From Allantophomopsis cytisporea (Eukaryota > Ascomycota > Leotiomycetes > Phacidiales > Phacidiaceae), in assembly GCA_024752435.1 (NCBI GenBank), contig CP103025.1, positions 372,001 through 436,000 of the forward strand: a stretch of DNA of 64,000 nucleotides. Reading direction: 5' to 3'. Below are positions 36,141 through 48,671 of this stretch, in pieces. The notes below the pieces were generated by a model that ran no database searches, had not been told where the DNA came from, and was given only the letters and a program-made list of their open reading frames with translations. The position numbers were made by a program, and so were the translations under genes. How positions within the stretch are numbered: position 1 is the first letter of the stretch; every line of letters begins with the position of its first letter.

Positions 36141-38377
36141 GGTAGATTTCTTATTCCAAATTCCCTTATGGGATTTCCATGTCTTTCGAGCCATTGATGC
36201 GAGGTGAGGTCAGATTCCTAACAAGGAAGATTTCTTCAGTCTACCTGACTCTTATCATTTACGGGAAACTCCAATCCCTCTTCTCTATCACATTCTTAAC
36301 AATGACCTATACTTCTACTCCCTCTCTTACCGCAGATATCACACAAGAAAACTCTCTTTCTTATTTTCGATGGTGGTTGTAACAGCTTCTCTTATCAGCC
36401 AGTGTTCTGTGACAAAGACGTTCTCGGCGCGTTTCAGGTGATACGAAACGTGAGTACCGCAACGTGATAGGTCCGCAGCTTCACCCTCGACTTCATACCT
36501 AGCCCCGAATATTCACAACTTCTATTTTAGTCTTTTTCACCCAGAAACACAGATATTTTCAAGCTGGATTGATTTCCTGATGGGGAATATTTGAGTGAAA
36601 GAACGGGAAATATCTTGCGGCGATTACTTCGCTATTCTACAGTAGATGTTGTCGTGCACACTGCGATGGACATACATTATGTAAGCGGGTAAGGTAGGTA
36701 GATAGGTACCTTATCTGATGGCCAGCGAGTATCAAAAGCTGTATCACAATCCTCTTGTGCATACCGTCGCTCAATGCCAAGTCATCATGTTTCTATCTCT
36801 ACTCTCTATCTATCCCTTTCGTATCCCCTTCATCAATCGTCTCGCCTCTCCACCAACTATCCTTCCAACGCATGGCAAACATTTATCCATCCGATGCTTC
36901 CATCAGCACGCATCTTAGGCATGATATCATCGCATAAGTTGAGGTAGATATATTTAGCCACGCGAAGTTGTTGGCGTGGCACTGTTGTGATTCGATGCGC
37001 AGCAGTTGCGATTCGATATGCTGCGGATCGGAATGATGGACGCTTCTTCGTGCTCTTACGCAATGTGCTATTGTTCCGATTTGAGGATTGCCATTATGGC
37101 ATAATGGGAGCAGAATACAAAAGATCAAGCCGACGGATGTTCAGACGAACAGGATGTGATAAATTCTTAGGCATAGAATGAGTTGACAGAAGGGAGTGAG
37201 GTAATGAGCACGCATCTACTCGAGCTTTCAGTTACAGTTTGAGTAACGATCATTCTCCAACTGGGTTCGCCCCACCACGAGTTACATAAATCCTGCTCTT
37301 ATTTTTAGCAAGCATGATAAATCCAGTACATGAATGATGAGTTGCCCAATTGTATACCAGTCACCCAAAGAGACTATTCTTTGTATATTCACTCAAAAGT
37401 TGAAATAGAAAAACAATAAAACAGCATACTCCAAAGAATCGTAGAAGCCATATTGATTCTCACGCGCCGTATATCCGCGTACTACGATGAGTCTTGACAT
37501 TGGCCTATGAAGGATGTGCTGTACCATGTTGCGCTTATGGTGATGCCAAAGCCCAGACACAGCTCGTCTTGGCGTTTGAGGGCCGCGTATGCTTGTTTAG
37601 CAAATATGCGAACGATCCAGGGGTGAGATTTTTGAGGGTAGGAAAGTAATGGTAAGAAAAACAGAAATTTGAGAGGCAAGCATTGGAGCGAGATGAAGAT
37701 GGTGAAGAGAATAAACGCTGGAGAGGAAGTGGGATCCATCTTTACTTGATGCTTTGGGAAGTGTGATGGTAGTTGGGGACTGTAGGGAGTGCGGAGGAGT
37801 GGTGTCAGCGGCTTACCGGTACTCAATCTGAATATACACTATAATAACTATGCGTAAGTGAGCTGCTGGTCTGGAGGATGGAGTTATTAGAGATGCAGTC
37901 GTGTCTTTATGTATTGAGTTATACTTCCACTTGCGAGATATGAGTCTCTTTGGTGTATCGAGGCATTTGAGTATTTAAGGCTGGTGTTGAATAAAGATTC
38001 ACTCATTAAGCAAAGGTGTGTATAGAAACGCCCATCATATTCTGGTATCTTGCTTCATACACCAGAGGAACGCTAGATGTATAAAGATTGTCATCATCGT
38101 TAAGCTCTATATCGTCAACTGTCTGCTCGTCATCATCGACCTCGCTATCATCTTAGACGTAACTTCCGTTTCTTCCCCTCACTCTTCGATGACTACCTTG
38201 GCAATAGAAAGCTCTTCGTGGGTCGTAGGAGTGAACGCTTCAAGAGAAGCACAATAAAGATTGGTCTCCACAGCATGCGGATCTGGAGGTGAAGACGGTG
38301 GTTTAACTGTGAAGCTGAAGACGAAGGAGGAGTAGGTAGTTTTTAAAAGATACAAAGCTGGGGTTTATTGGTAGAAA

Positions 38378-38398
38378 TGATGATGATGATGATGATGA
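38378..38398 (+). repeat. TGA/GAT microsatellite
   Basis: Seven tandem ATG/TGA units lie about 450 bp downstream of the AMA1-like gene's stop codon. No function is suggested. Confidence 0.85.
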
Positions 38399-38845
38399 GG
38401 GCTGGGTTATTGTGAAGACATGAAGTAATGAGGCTGCAGACAGATTTGCACATTTGACTGGTGTTGATTGTTCTCCGTGAATTGTCCAAGTGCTTTGGTA
38501 CGAGCCAGAGTCTACCTTTATGGGAAATCTCAGTGTCAATGGCGTTGCATTCCATAAGTATATATCCATAACGCCACCAATACCAATAACATATATCACA
38601 ACAACATCACAGTTATAATCAAAGAGCACAACCATTGATTCGTAGAAGGAAGCAACCCAAAGCCTAGTAACAATTTAGTCATAACCATAATCGTAAGCAT
38701 AAAAGCCATCAATAGGCAGTGAGGGTATCCGCATAAGAATAAGCAACAATCAGCCCATAATTTCCCCATACCAAAGCAGACCCACCCACCAACATAACCT
38801 CATACCACACCATACTCGTACGATGCGCAACACATCAGTTATTGG

Positions 38846-41445
38846 TCATCTAATAATTTCGCCTTCTTTATCAATCCCCTCCAACCCCTCCAGAATATCA
38901 CTTCCTCCGAGCAGGCCATCGACGCCCTTAGTACCTTTACAATCCTTCGCCCAAACCTCATGGAATTTGACGCTCTCATCGGAGGCCGCGACGACGATGC
39001 AGCCTTCTCTCCTGGTCCGATCACCACCTCTACTTCCCTCTCTGGCATTCCCTTCCATTGGCCCTCCAGGATATGGGATAGCATACAAAGCTCTGTGTTC
39101 GCCTTCCCAGGCAATTGCAGCTACTTGTCTGCATTCTGGCCAAGAGAAAACTGCGATTCGATAGGGATGATCTGGTTGCGCATAGCCAAACGTGGCAGCT
39201 ATTTCGCGACGGGTGGTAGACCAAATCAGAGAGGTGACTTGAGCAGCAACGCTGATGGTTGCTAGGCAGGCTCCAGAAACGGTGTGGAAGAAGTGGATGC
39301 ATTTATCATTGCTGCCGCCGCCGGTTGCGATTAGACCATCGCGCCAGGGACAGAAGGATATTGCCTTTACTGCCGCTCCATGGATCCATCGATGTTTCTC
39401 GGTCCCTGAATATAGAGTTCTGATAACATCACGGTTGACGTTGCTGGTGACGACATCTAATTGACCCAATGGCGCCGATATCTCCTGTTCCTGAACTATA
39501 ACCACACTATTGTCATTTTCGACTACTCTCGACGCTTCGAAAAGAAGACATAGATTATCGTTACCACCAGAGGCGAGACTCCGCCCATCGGGAGACCATG
39601 ACAAACCGCAAATCTGCTGCGTGTGGATATTGATACGTGCCACCAATGTGACACAACCCAGCCAACCATGTTGATCGACTTCCCATGCAGCCGGCCACTC
39701 GACAATATAATACCAGAGATTCCCCATCTCATCTCCAACAACTAGATCTTCAGTCGAGACGAGACCTCCGATATTCACTGGACTTCGCGACTGGCGCTTT
39801 GTGATGGTTGGACGCCACGAGATGCAAGCAATAGGTACAGGCATCATGACTTCAAATCGTGGGCGCTGAATATCATAAAGTGACATCAAGCAAAGTAAGC
39901 CGCTTGATCTTCCAAAACCTAGAATGCATTGTTGGCCTTGCGTTGAAGAAAAAGCTACCGACGTAAGCCAAGAGCCATCAGTTCCTGTATGCAAAGTATG
40001 GACGCCCTGCATCTCGGACCATGCGTAAAGCATTGGGCCTAATGCCACAGCCAAAGTGTTACTTGTAGAAGAGTATGCAAGTACTGAGCAGTAGAAATCA
40101 TCTCGCAAATTTGGAGCATCAAGAACTGTGCTTTATGTTAAATGAGTTTCTCTTCACTCGGAAGGTGAGTACTTATTTGAAAGGAGCACTTGGAAGTGCT
40201 CTCATTTTTTGTATTTTCTTTGGTTCTAAAGTGTATTAGTCTAGTATCGCATGTAGATCCCAGTGTAATTTACTCTGTTGCGTATCTCCAGAGACCCATG
40301 CTGAGTCTTTCCATATCGTTTGTGATACTGTGTCCTCATATCGCCTTTTCCCAATATGAGTGTTGGGTACTTGGGGATAGATTCCATTAAATTCCAAAAC
40401 TCTTTGTGTTCGATCTAAGTCAAGAGCAGTTGCAATTCGGCGCTCATGGAATTCAAACTCTTCATCTCCAGTGGGTCTGGATGTAGCGAAGGAAGTAGTA
40501 TATAGAGGAGCATTGGTACCGCTACCAACCAGTCCCCCACGTCCATTGCTGACACCGGCACTGATCGGAGCAAGACCACCCACAGCCCACACTGCTCCTG
40601 CACTGACCTATTTTACTCTTAGCTCATATTTAGACAAGTATAACAAAGCCAATTAAGAACTTGTATCAAAATATATCAAAGGGCAGCCCCAAACAGCCTC
40701 TGCCGTGTAGGAGACAAGGGGTTCTCACATGTCTTTCACCATTGGTTGACGTAGAATCACGACGGAAAGTGATATTACTTGGCCCTGAAAGTGGTTAGCA
40801 GTGAAAGACAATCTCAGAAGTATAACAAACCGCCACCACGAGAAGTTGAAGATGAGTGATCTAGATGAGGTCGGGTAACTGATGGGATCGGGCTAGACGC
40901 TATTCGACGTGGAGAAAAAGCATCAGGACTAGCACTATTTCGACGGACCAGTCTTTCTGATGGTGATAAGTTATGCGGATCCTCATTAGCATGGAAGTTT
41001 TGTGTGAAGGTATCAGGAGAGCGTCGAGATGGTAGGAAGCGGTCAGGAACTCTTGATGACCCTGTAGACGTAATACTTGAGCCAGTATTATATTTTGGAA
41101 GACCAGGCCTCCTCTTAAAAGTACGGAGATTTACAAAAGGATTTGAGCTTTCTAGCCTTGGGAGGGTCAGGCTGTACCGAGATTTCTGTTTCTTAGGATC
41201 GAGTTGCGCCGAAACAAAGGGGTCAAGATCGCAGGGGGGTTTGTATGGGTTTTCAACTACAAATATATAAATCCATGCCAGATCGATAGGTTGAAGTTGC
41301 ACAATGACTTACGGAGATTTTGTGATGTGTCCATGGCCCGCGGAGACCTTTCTTGAGAGCCATATCCCGAATCCATGCCCAACGAACTGTACCATACAGT
41401 GTGTCTATCCCTAGCTTGTGTGGAATTTCCCTGGTAGGAGGACAT
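38846..41445 (-). CDS. ama1: Meiosis-specific APC/C activator AMA1-like (Cdc20/Cdh1 family)
   Basis: Five exons (41445-41313, 41256-40831, 40784-40729, 40607-40274, 40125-38846) encode 742 residues. The disordered N-terminus carries a C-box, DRFLPSR at residues 116-122. A junction block (RHVSAGAVWAVGG, SGTNAPLYTTSF) matches what I know of fungal AMA1-type proteins. LDAPNLRDDFYCSVLAYSS then opens a WD40 propeller with recognisable blades such as GLSWSPDGRSLASGGNDNL. The protein ends in Ile-Arg, the IR tail that docks Cdc20-family activators on APC/C TPR subunits. It should direct ubiquitination in meiosis or sporulation. Introns 3 and 4 (121 and 148 nt) are longer than usual here. It diverges from bet4. 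Confidence 0.82.
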
Positions 41446-42014
41446 GACTTCCGAAAATGCGGATGAGAGAGTATTCCCGATTACTCAAAGAGTTGAAGGC
41501 CCACCATCGGTCTATATAAATTGCTGTACTCAGGATTGAATGAACAAATGAATGAATGGTTGTAACTCTGAGTTAACATAAGAATGTCCGAACGGAAAAG
41601 AATGACTTTCGGTCAAGAACCCGAGGAATCCGCTGGATAATGTATTGATAAATACAGCAGCGAAATCCGTATGGAACCCCTGCGATACTATCGATACTTA
41701 CACCCTCGAAGGAAGGTTTGAATATCCGCTGCTGAATTGACAAGGAAAGCAGAGGTGAGAGAAAGAGAAAGCAGACGAGATGAGACATAACATGAGAAGA
41801 CATCACCGTATTCAGTTAGAAGATATTATGCAGGACGCACCTGTAGTTTATAGATTTGATGGTTGTGATGACGCCAAAGTGTCTTTGGAGAGCAAGACCT
41901 CTCGCTTATCGCGCTGCCTTGCAACTTCCCCATTGCGATAACAGATCGACCGACGATGAGCTTCGTCACCATCCCACCTCATATGCCAACAGCCACCAAT
42001 CCGTGACTTTTATT
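41446..42014. other. Divergent promoter region, ama1 and bet4
   Basis: The 569 bp between the two start codons must serve a meiotic gene and a housekeeping gene. Several GATA-like and C/T-rich stretches occur, but none is distinctive. Confidence 0.5.
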
Positions 42015-43382
42015 ATGGCGAGCGTATGACATTATCTTGTGACTTTTTGAGCTTCACTGATGTCATCGACAGCATGATGTTCCGCGACCAGCGACCAACG
42101 AGCCCCGTTCCGAGGCAGCCAAGCAGAAGGAACTGAAAGATATCGAAAGCTACAATCAACTCGTCGAGCTTGTTCTTCAAAAGGTGATCGTCCATAGCTA
42201 GTAAACCTCTTTCAAATCTAACCCATACTACAGGCCAGGCAGCAAGAATATACTCCTGAAGTCCTTCAGCTTACGTCCAAACTTCTCAGCTGGAATCCCG
42301 AATTTTATACAGTATGGAACGTCCGCAGGCGCTTGCTAACGCATGGATTATTCTCAAAATCATCGGGTTTGTCCTCACCTTCGAAAGCGTCATCCAAATC
42401 ATCTATCCTTATTCCTTCGCAAACCAGCACGGCGTCATTCGATCTCTCCTCCTCCTCTACTATCACTTCTTCCACGGACTCGACCACGACCCAGCCCAGC
42501 CTGGCGCTGAAGGACTCCAGATCCACATCGGAAGATAACAATCTCAACATTATACAAGATGACTTGAATTTCCTTGTCCCGTTGCTCATGAAGTACCCGA
42601 AATGCTACTGGATATGGAATTATCGACTTTGGTTGCTACAAGAATCTAGAGAAAGAGTATCCCGTAAAGCATCACGAAGTCTTTGGGAGGCTGAGTTAGG
42701 CCTTGCAGCGAAGATGCTCTCAAGAGACAATCGAAACTTTCATGGCTGGGGATATCGAAGAATGATTGTGGCAGAGCTGGAGAATCCAGATCTGGGAGGG
42801 AAGAGCATGGTGGAGGAGGAATTTACATATACCACGAAGATGATCAATGTGAATCTCTCCAATTTCTCGGCCTGGCATAACCGTAGCAAGTTGATGCCAA
42901 GACTTTTGAATGAGAGAGGTACAAGTCATGATGAGAGGAAGAAGTTCTTGGACGATGGTAAGTCGATTGACTTTTGAAATATTGCCATGGTCTGACGAAC
43001 CCCAGAGTTCTATCTGATGACAGAAGCATTATTCACCGATCCATACGACCAATCCTTATGGTTCTACTATCAATTCCTTATGACCACACTGACAGATCCC
43101 AAAGGCTATGAATTGATAGTACCAGACCTAACCAACGAAGAGAGGATAACTTATGTGAAAAGTCAGTTAGACAATCTCAATGAAATTGTAGAAGAAGCAG
43201 ATGATTGTAAATGGGTATATGAAGCGTTGCTGGAATATACAGTAGCATATTCAAAATTAGAAGCTCGCCACACATCCTTGGAGGAAAGGGCTAATTGTGA
43301 ACTCTGGCTGCAGAAGATACGGGAGTTGGATCCAAAGAGGCGTGGAAGGTGGGATGATATTGCGACATCTTGGCATAAATAG
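42015..43382 (+). CDS. bet4: Rab geranylgeranyltransferase alpha subunit Bet4
   Basis: Four exons (42015-42023, 42073-42183, 42234-42957, 43006-43382) encode 406 residues. The first exon is nine bases and gives Met-Ala-Ser; the spliced MASHDVPR matches the usual fungal start. Prenyltransferase alpha repeats (PPTA) are visible: WNPEFYTVWNVRR, YPKCYWIWNYRLWLL, NFHGWGYRRMIV, NFSAWHNRSKL and DQSLWFYYQFL. A Ser/Thr-rich insertion of about 55 residues separates the first two repeats and is longer than in yeast Bet4. With a beta subunit (Bet2) and escort protein it attaches geranylgeranyl groups to Rab GTPases in the cytosol. It converges on the dynactin gene. Confidence 0.92.
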
Positions 43383-43893
43383 ATGAAGTAACAATGTTCC
43401 AAATGTAAAGGACCCAAGTATGCTAAGTCTTTCCATGTTGTTTGTAGTGTTTTGGCGCTGAACTTTTGTACAATTTTTAGGCAGATCATACAAGTCGCGT
43501 ATCAAATTAAATCCAGTTGATCTAGGCATGTCGAAACATATGCATTGGTGAGGACAGTAGTTTTAAAAGCATCGATCTAGGCTTGAGCAATTTGAGCAGG
43601 GTATCGACACTAAGAGAAGCAGAAATTTACCGGGTTGGCTTTGAATATTCCAATAATGTAGACATTTGTTCGTAAGCATTCTGATAGATCACTTGCATCT
43701 ATCATTCTCTCGGTCCATCACTGTTCTTGAGCACTGATGCGTTCACGTTGTATAGATTAAGGAGTGAATTGAGAAATCACCTTTTGAAATGAAAGCAAGG
43801 AGACCAAGTAGACTCATCGCAATGTCTTAAATTCATATCCATAAAATAATCCAACATTAAAAGCTACAAAGGCATCACCACCGACACCGGGTA
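43383..43893. other. Convergent intergenic region, bet4 and dynactin
   Basis: This 511 bp region between two 3' ends is AT-rich, with no gene, RNA or repeat seen. Confidence 0.6.
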
Positions 43894-46800
43894 TCAAACA
43901 ACCCCCAACATCTCCTTGAACTCTTCGAATTCACCAGGCTCCACGATCCTCACCTCACCACCCACAGCCTTGGAAGGCATGTGCATCTTGATCTGAGCAA
44001 TACCCTGTCCAGCTCTCCTCTTCCCATCCAGTCCAAGGATTTCGCTCCTCTTCGTGACATCTCCACTCCAATCTTTCCACGCAGCCCACTCTTCTCTCTG
44101 CTTGGCAACATGATATCCACTCGTTGTCTTCGCTGGTCTCCACTTCAGCTTCTCCTTTGGCACTTGTCCCAGATCGTAGACCTTGGCGTTAGCTGCCAAG
44201 CCGAGCAACTCATTGAGCACATCATTACCCTCTTTTACCAACAATTCCTTCCTCTCGTCCTTCATTGACTTGGGTTTCGTCAAAGACTCCTTCAACCAAT
44301 CCATATTCTGGGCTTGGTCGAAACGAGTACGCTGGTTGTCCTCACGCAAGAAGCGGACAGCAGCCTGAAGACTCTTGATCTCAGTCTTCAAGACTTCCAT
44401 CTCTCGAGCAGTGGCAACAGCCTTCTCTTGGCCTGCGTTGGAGCCCGGTGCGATATCCGTTGTTCTCGTCTCACTAGCTGCCTTTTTCCACTTCTCTCTA
44501 TCAGCTTCCAACCCAGCCAGCTCCTTATCTCTTGATTCCATGATCTCAGTGAGTTCTGCTTCACGATGCTGTGCTTCTTCGATCTTCTTTTCGAGTTCGC
44601 TAATACGTTCGTTCTTCTTGGCAGCGTCGCGCATACGGGACTCAAGAAGTTCGATCTTTACGGCTGACTCCTCGAGAGTTTGGTCGCGAAGAGCAATCGT
44701 GCGTGCTCGATCATGGAGATCATCCTTGAGACGGCGAAGCTCTTCTTCAGTATCAATAGTGATAGTCTTGGAAGAGCGCAGATCTTGAGAGCGAAGAACC
44801 CAAGGCGCTGGCGCACGCTCAAATTCTTGTGTGACCTCGAGATCGGAAGTGAGCGCCGCAAGATCTGTTAAGGAATTGGTGATAGTACGGAGCTTATTCA
44901 TAAAGGTAGAGAAGATATCAGACTCGCTAGCTGCAAAAACGGCGCTTGAAGTCTGAGAAATTTTGCTTGCGACATCATCGTATGTGCAAGGCTCCGTTCT
45001 TCCTTCTTCGTGAAGGAGAGAGAACAGATCTTCTCCCATACGACGAGAGAAACTGGCCAGTTCTTCGGTACTGGCCTCACACTGATCAAAAGTTTCTTTT
45101 GTATCTGGCATCAATGACAAGGATCGAGCTTTCAGATCTTCTAGAGATCTTGCTGCCTTTCCAGCAATAACCTTGGCACTACGAGCCTGAGAAATAGCGG
45201 CATCAGCCTTCTTTGCAAAATGTTGAACAGCGTCTTCATCTTCCTCGTGAGCAGGTACAGTTGCCTGAACCATAGCTCTTACAGCGGTCACTGCTGCTGC
45301 CGCACTCTCAAGGTGGCTCTGCATGACCAATGTACTCATGTGAACATCATCAGCATAGCTTTCAAGACCATTGGCAATGTGAACCTCAGCTAAGTGAGAC
45401 ATTAGTGCAACGGTTCTCTTAAGCTCGTCAGCACATTGCTTCTCTCTGAGCTCATCCCTTCTCAGGCCATCAATCCATCCATTCAGTGCTCGCTCGACAG
45501 GCTCCAACTCATACATTGCGCCTTCGAATCTGACAAATTGTTCAACGGTACAGTGGCTAATAGCATTGACAAAACGTTCACACATAGCTGTGACCCAGGA
45601 GAGCTTGTCAAGAACATCACAGCCGTAGAAAATATCATCTTCATGACCAGATGGTGGCTGACCACTGACTCTCTCCTTTACAAATCCATGTAACAAGTTT
45701 GCCTTGAACCCAACACGCTTGAATCTCAAGAGTGCCAAAACTGAGTCTCTGTCGGCATGGAAGGATTCTGGCAAGAAGAGCTGAACAATCGAAAGATGTT
45801 CAGCTGCTTCTTGAGCGTCGAGACGGCGAAGCTCAAGATCGATAGTCTTGACTTGCGTCTTTGCTGCAGATAATTGCAACTTCATGTTAAGATCCATCAT
45901 GGCACGGGATTTGCTGTTCAATTGTTCAGATTCTGTCTCGGTCATTGCGTGTGACGCGCGCATATCCTCCAGATCGCTCTGGAGGTTGGTAACAAGTTCT
46001 CTGAATTTAGAAAGAGTATACTCCATGTCTTCGAGTGTCTCGTCTTGTTGTGTTGCACGTCTGGCTTGCTCGTTGATGATGATGTCCTTGAAGTCAAGAT
46101 CTTCTTGCATCTCCTTCTCAGTCTCAACATGGTTGACTTCCAACTCATCGTTCAATTCTTTCAGACTTTCCAGATCGTCAATGACAGCCTTGAGCTCCTC
46201 GATTTGCTCACTCATGCTCATGTTTCTATCCGTAAGTTCTTCAATCATATCCTCAGCTCCCAAGGCGTTATCTAGTTGTTGACGAAGGTCTTCAATAGCC
46301 GCTTCGGAATGTTCCAGCTTCTCTTTTGTCAAATCCAATTGATCCTTGACACCGCTCAAGTCTTGCAAATCCTCCTCCAAAGTCTTTATTTGATCCTGCA
46401 ATTCCGCCTCTTGTTGTTGCGTCAGGTCGCGTAAACGAAGAAGTGCTTCACGAAGTCTATCGTTATTTCGTTCCATTTGAAGCCAGCCCTGGCTTGTCTT
46501 CTCTTCGGGACTCATCTCCTGGCCCAACTCTTCATTTTCCTCACGCAGCACCTCAACTTCCAACTCTAGCTCCTCGTTCTTCTGTTTAAGAGCCTCCACC
46601 TCTCCCTTTAATACTTCAGCGGTTTCTTCTGCCATCTCTCGGTCAAGTGTTGCCATTTCCAAGGCCATATCATGCTCGGATTGCATGTTCTCGATACTCT
46701 CGAACCTTGAAGCGAATTCATGCAACTGCTTACGAAGATCCGTCATTTCTTGCTGTTGAGGCTGGTACTTGGCTTGAAGTTTCTGAATGATGCCTTCGAA

Positions 46801-47875
46801 CTTATCTCGCTCACTTTGTAACTTTTCGAGATTCTTCAGCTTGTCCCGGTCTTCCATTCTCTTCTTCTCCATCATGCGTAACTTCGTTTTCAAATCCTCA
46901 ACCTCTCGACTAGCTGCTGTACTTGGTGCTGTTGATCTCTGTGCCGCTGGAGATGATCCACCTCGGTTTGCGGTAGCCGGTGATGTCTGTTTCTCTATAG
47001 CAGCCGTTCGACTAAGCACGGGGCTAGCATCCCTCGGAGACAGAACCTCTTCACTATTCTCGTCTGACAAAATGTTGTCATCACCTCCAGTTTCTGGTCC
47101 ACTACCCTCGCTGGCTTGACCACTACTGACATGACTGCCAATTGAGCTCAGACGTTGCTGCGCCGGTCTGGCGGGGGCTCTGGGCGTGAGCGAGGATGTG
47201 CTGCTTGATGTTCGTCCTAATCCTCCCGTAGGTCTTCCTGATGTTGTCGTAGGAGGTGTTTGTCTGGAAAGTCTGTTGGCTGGCTTCGGGGGTGGTGCCA
47301 TAGACGTTCTATTACCCCCTATAGATGGTCTAGCGGTGGAAGAGGCTCGCGATGCTGGGGTACCACTGCGAGCTGAAGAAGCTCCAGAGGTTGCACCGGA
47401 TGTCAATTGCTTCGTTGGTGACTTGGTCGGTGACTGATGTTGTTAGCACTATCGTTCATGTAGGCTCGATAAGACATACTCGTAATATGCTCCCAGGTCT
47501 GGCTCTTGTAACAGGGCTCGGACTTGCAGCATTCATACTCATCCGTTTTCCCGCAGCTCCATCTGCTAGGCTCAACCTCTGCCTCACAGGGCCCATTGTG
47601 CTCTGAGGCCTGACAGATTTCTTGGCTGCAGGCTTAGGAATAGGAGCTGGCTGTGCAATGATAGTAGCAGCAGCGGGCCTCACAAACATTCCCTTTCCCA
47701 TTTCACAATCGAAATACCTCTCCCCTTGTACACTCCCATCATTTTTACCACTGTCATCTTCAAGCTCCACTCCAACCCATTCGCCAGCTGCGAAATGTGG
47801 TTGTCCAATATAACGGACAACAGCGATGCGCCCATCAGCAAGCTCGACCGTCTGGCCGATTGCTAGATCAGACAT
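43894..47875 (-). CDS. nip100: Dynactin p150Glued subunit
   Basis: Two exons (47875-47480, 47433-43894), split by a 46 nt intron, encode 1311 residues. The N-terminal CAP-Gly domain (about residues 14-66) has the signature GKNDGSVQGERYFDC followed by KGMFVRP. A basic Ser/Pro/Thr-rich linker comes next, as in p150Glued, then a long coiled coil (about residues 300-680), the dynactin-specific globular region and a second coiled coil near the C-terminus. The protein links dynein to microtubules and cargo; it corresponds to ro-3 in Neurospora and Nip100 in yeast. Filamentous fungi need it for nuclear distribution and hyphal growth. Length is normal for the family. Confidence 0.94.
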
Positions 47876-48671
47876 ATTTCCGGATCATCGAGAAATAGTC
47901 GTATAAGCCATTCGAGTTCGGTTTGGCAAGCTTCGATTGCGTATGCTCTTTGTTTGGATGCTTTATTGACGTCGGCGCGTTGGGTTGCGGGACGACGCGC
48001 TTCCCCCCTACGATAGCTTTACCTGCCTGGTATTTTGGGCAGCACATATAATGACAGCTTGAAAGTGCAACTTCTAGAAATATCACGTATAATTCTGATA
48101 TCTATATTATTCGATCTAATTCATATTCTGGATATGCATGTATATCAGTAATCTGATTAAATGTATTCTTTACACTTTGTTCATACTAAAGCATCCTTTT
48201 ATAGGTGAAATATGAAGAAACATGTCAAATTACATAAGACAATTGTAGAACTCATGATAAAAAACGTTTTATAGAATTACAGGAAATTTATTAATGACAA
48301 TACAGCATTCCTCTGTTGGGTTTCTAATAAAGATGAAAATATTTCTACGTCGACATAAGAGCAATAATTAATTACTTCCTATGATATCCACGTGTATTAA
48401 ATTTTACTCATGATATACTGTGTAAATTCTTTGTTACCTAGATCCTCTGGTTTAATGTTCTTTGCATTTCTCGGTAAAGCTTCCGTCGTCATAAGGCCGA
48501 GCTAGACAGCTAGACAACACCAAGCAGACGATAGCTACGGTACCTAACAGGTGACCATGCGCCCCGGACTCTCATAGCACTAACCCACCTCTCCATTATT
48601 CGAAAGCCATGCAGACTCGATGAGAGCTCACCCAGCCATCTGTGGACTTCATAGTGCGGTATACTGCGATC
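47876..48671. other. Divergent, AT-rich promoter region, dynactin and vps39
   Basis: Between two outward-facing genes, about 48060-48480 is markedly AT-rich compared with flanking DNA, with stretches of AT-only sequence. The remainder nearer vps39 is mixed. No repeat or RNA gene was seen. Confidence 0.6.

Larger units (their letters stand above)
31393..38845. other. 7.5 kb region without a recognisable gene
   Basis: Only short frames occur on either strand, with one weak two-exon model at 35554-36140. It contains a purine microsatellite (32801-32854) and a GAT repeat (38378-38398). No transposase, reverse transcriptase, terminal repeat or tRNA was recognised. The base composition looks much like the surrounding DNA by eye. 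It is the longest gap in the window and may hold non-coding transcripts or decayed genes. Confidence 0.5.

Noticed and set aside
37482..37826. Minus-strand 114-codon frame with a hydrophobic stretch
   Set aside because: No family recognised, no intron or conserved motif; kept as intergenic.
44375..46282. Several plus-strand open frames of 75-145 codons
   Set aside because: They lie opposite the dynactin coiled coil and are Ser-rich shadows of its Glu/Lys/Leu-rich codons.
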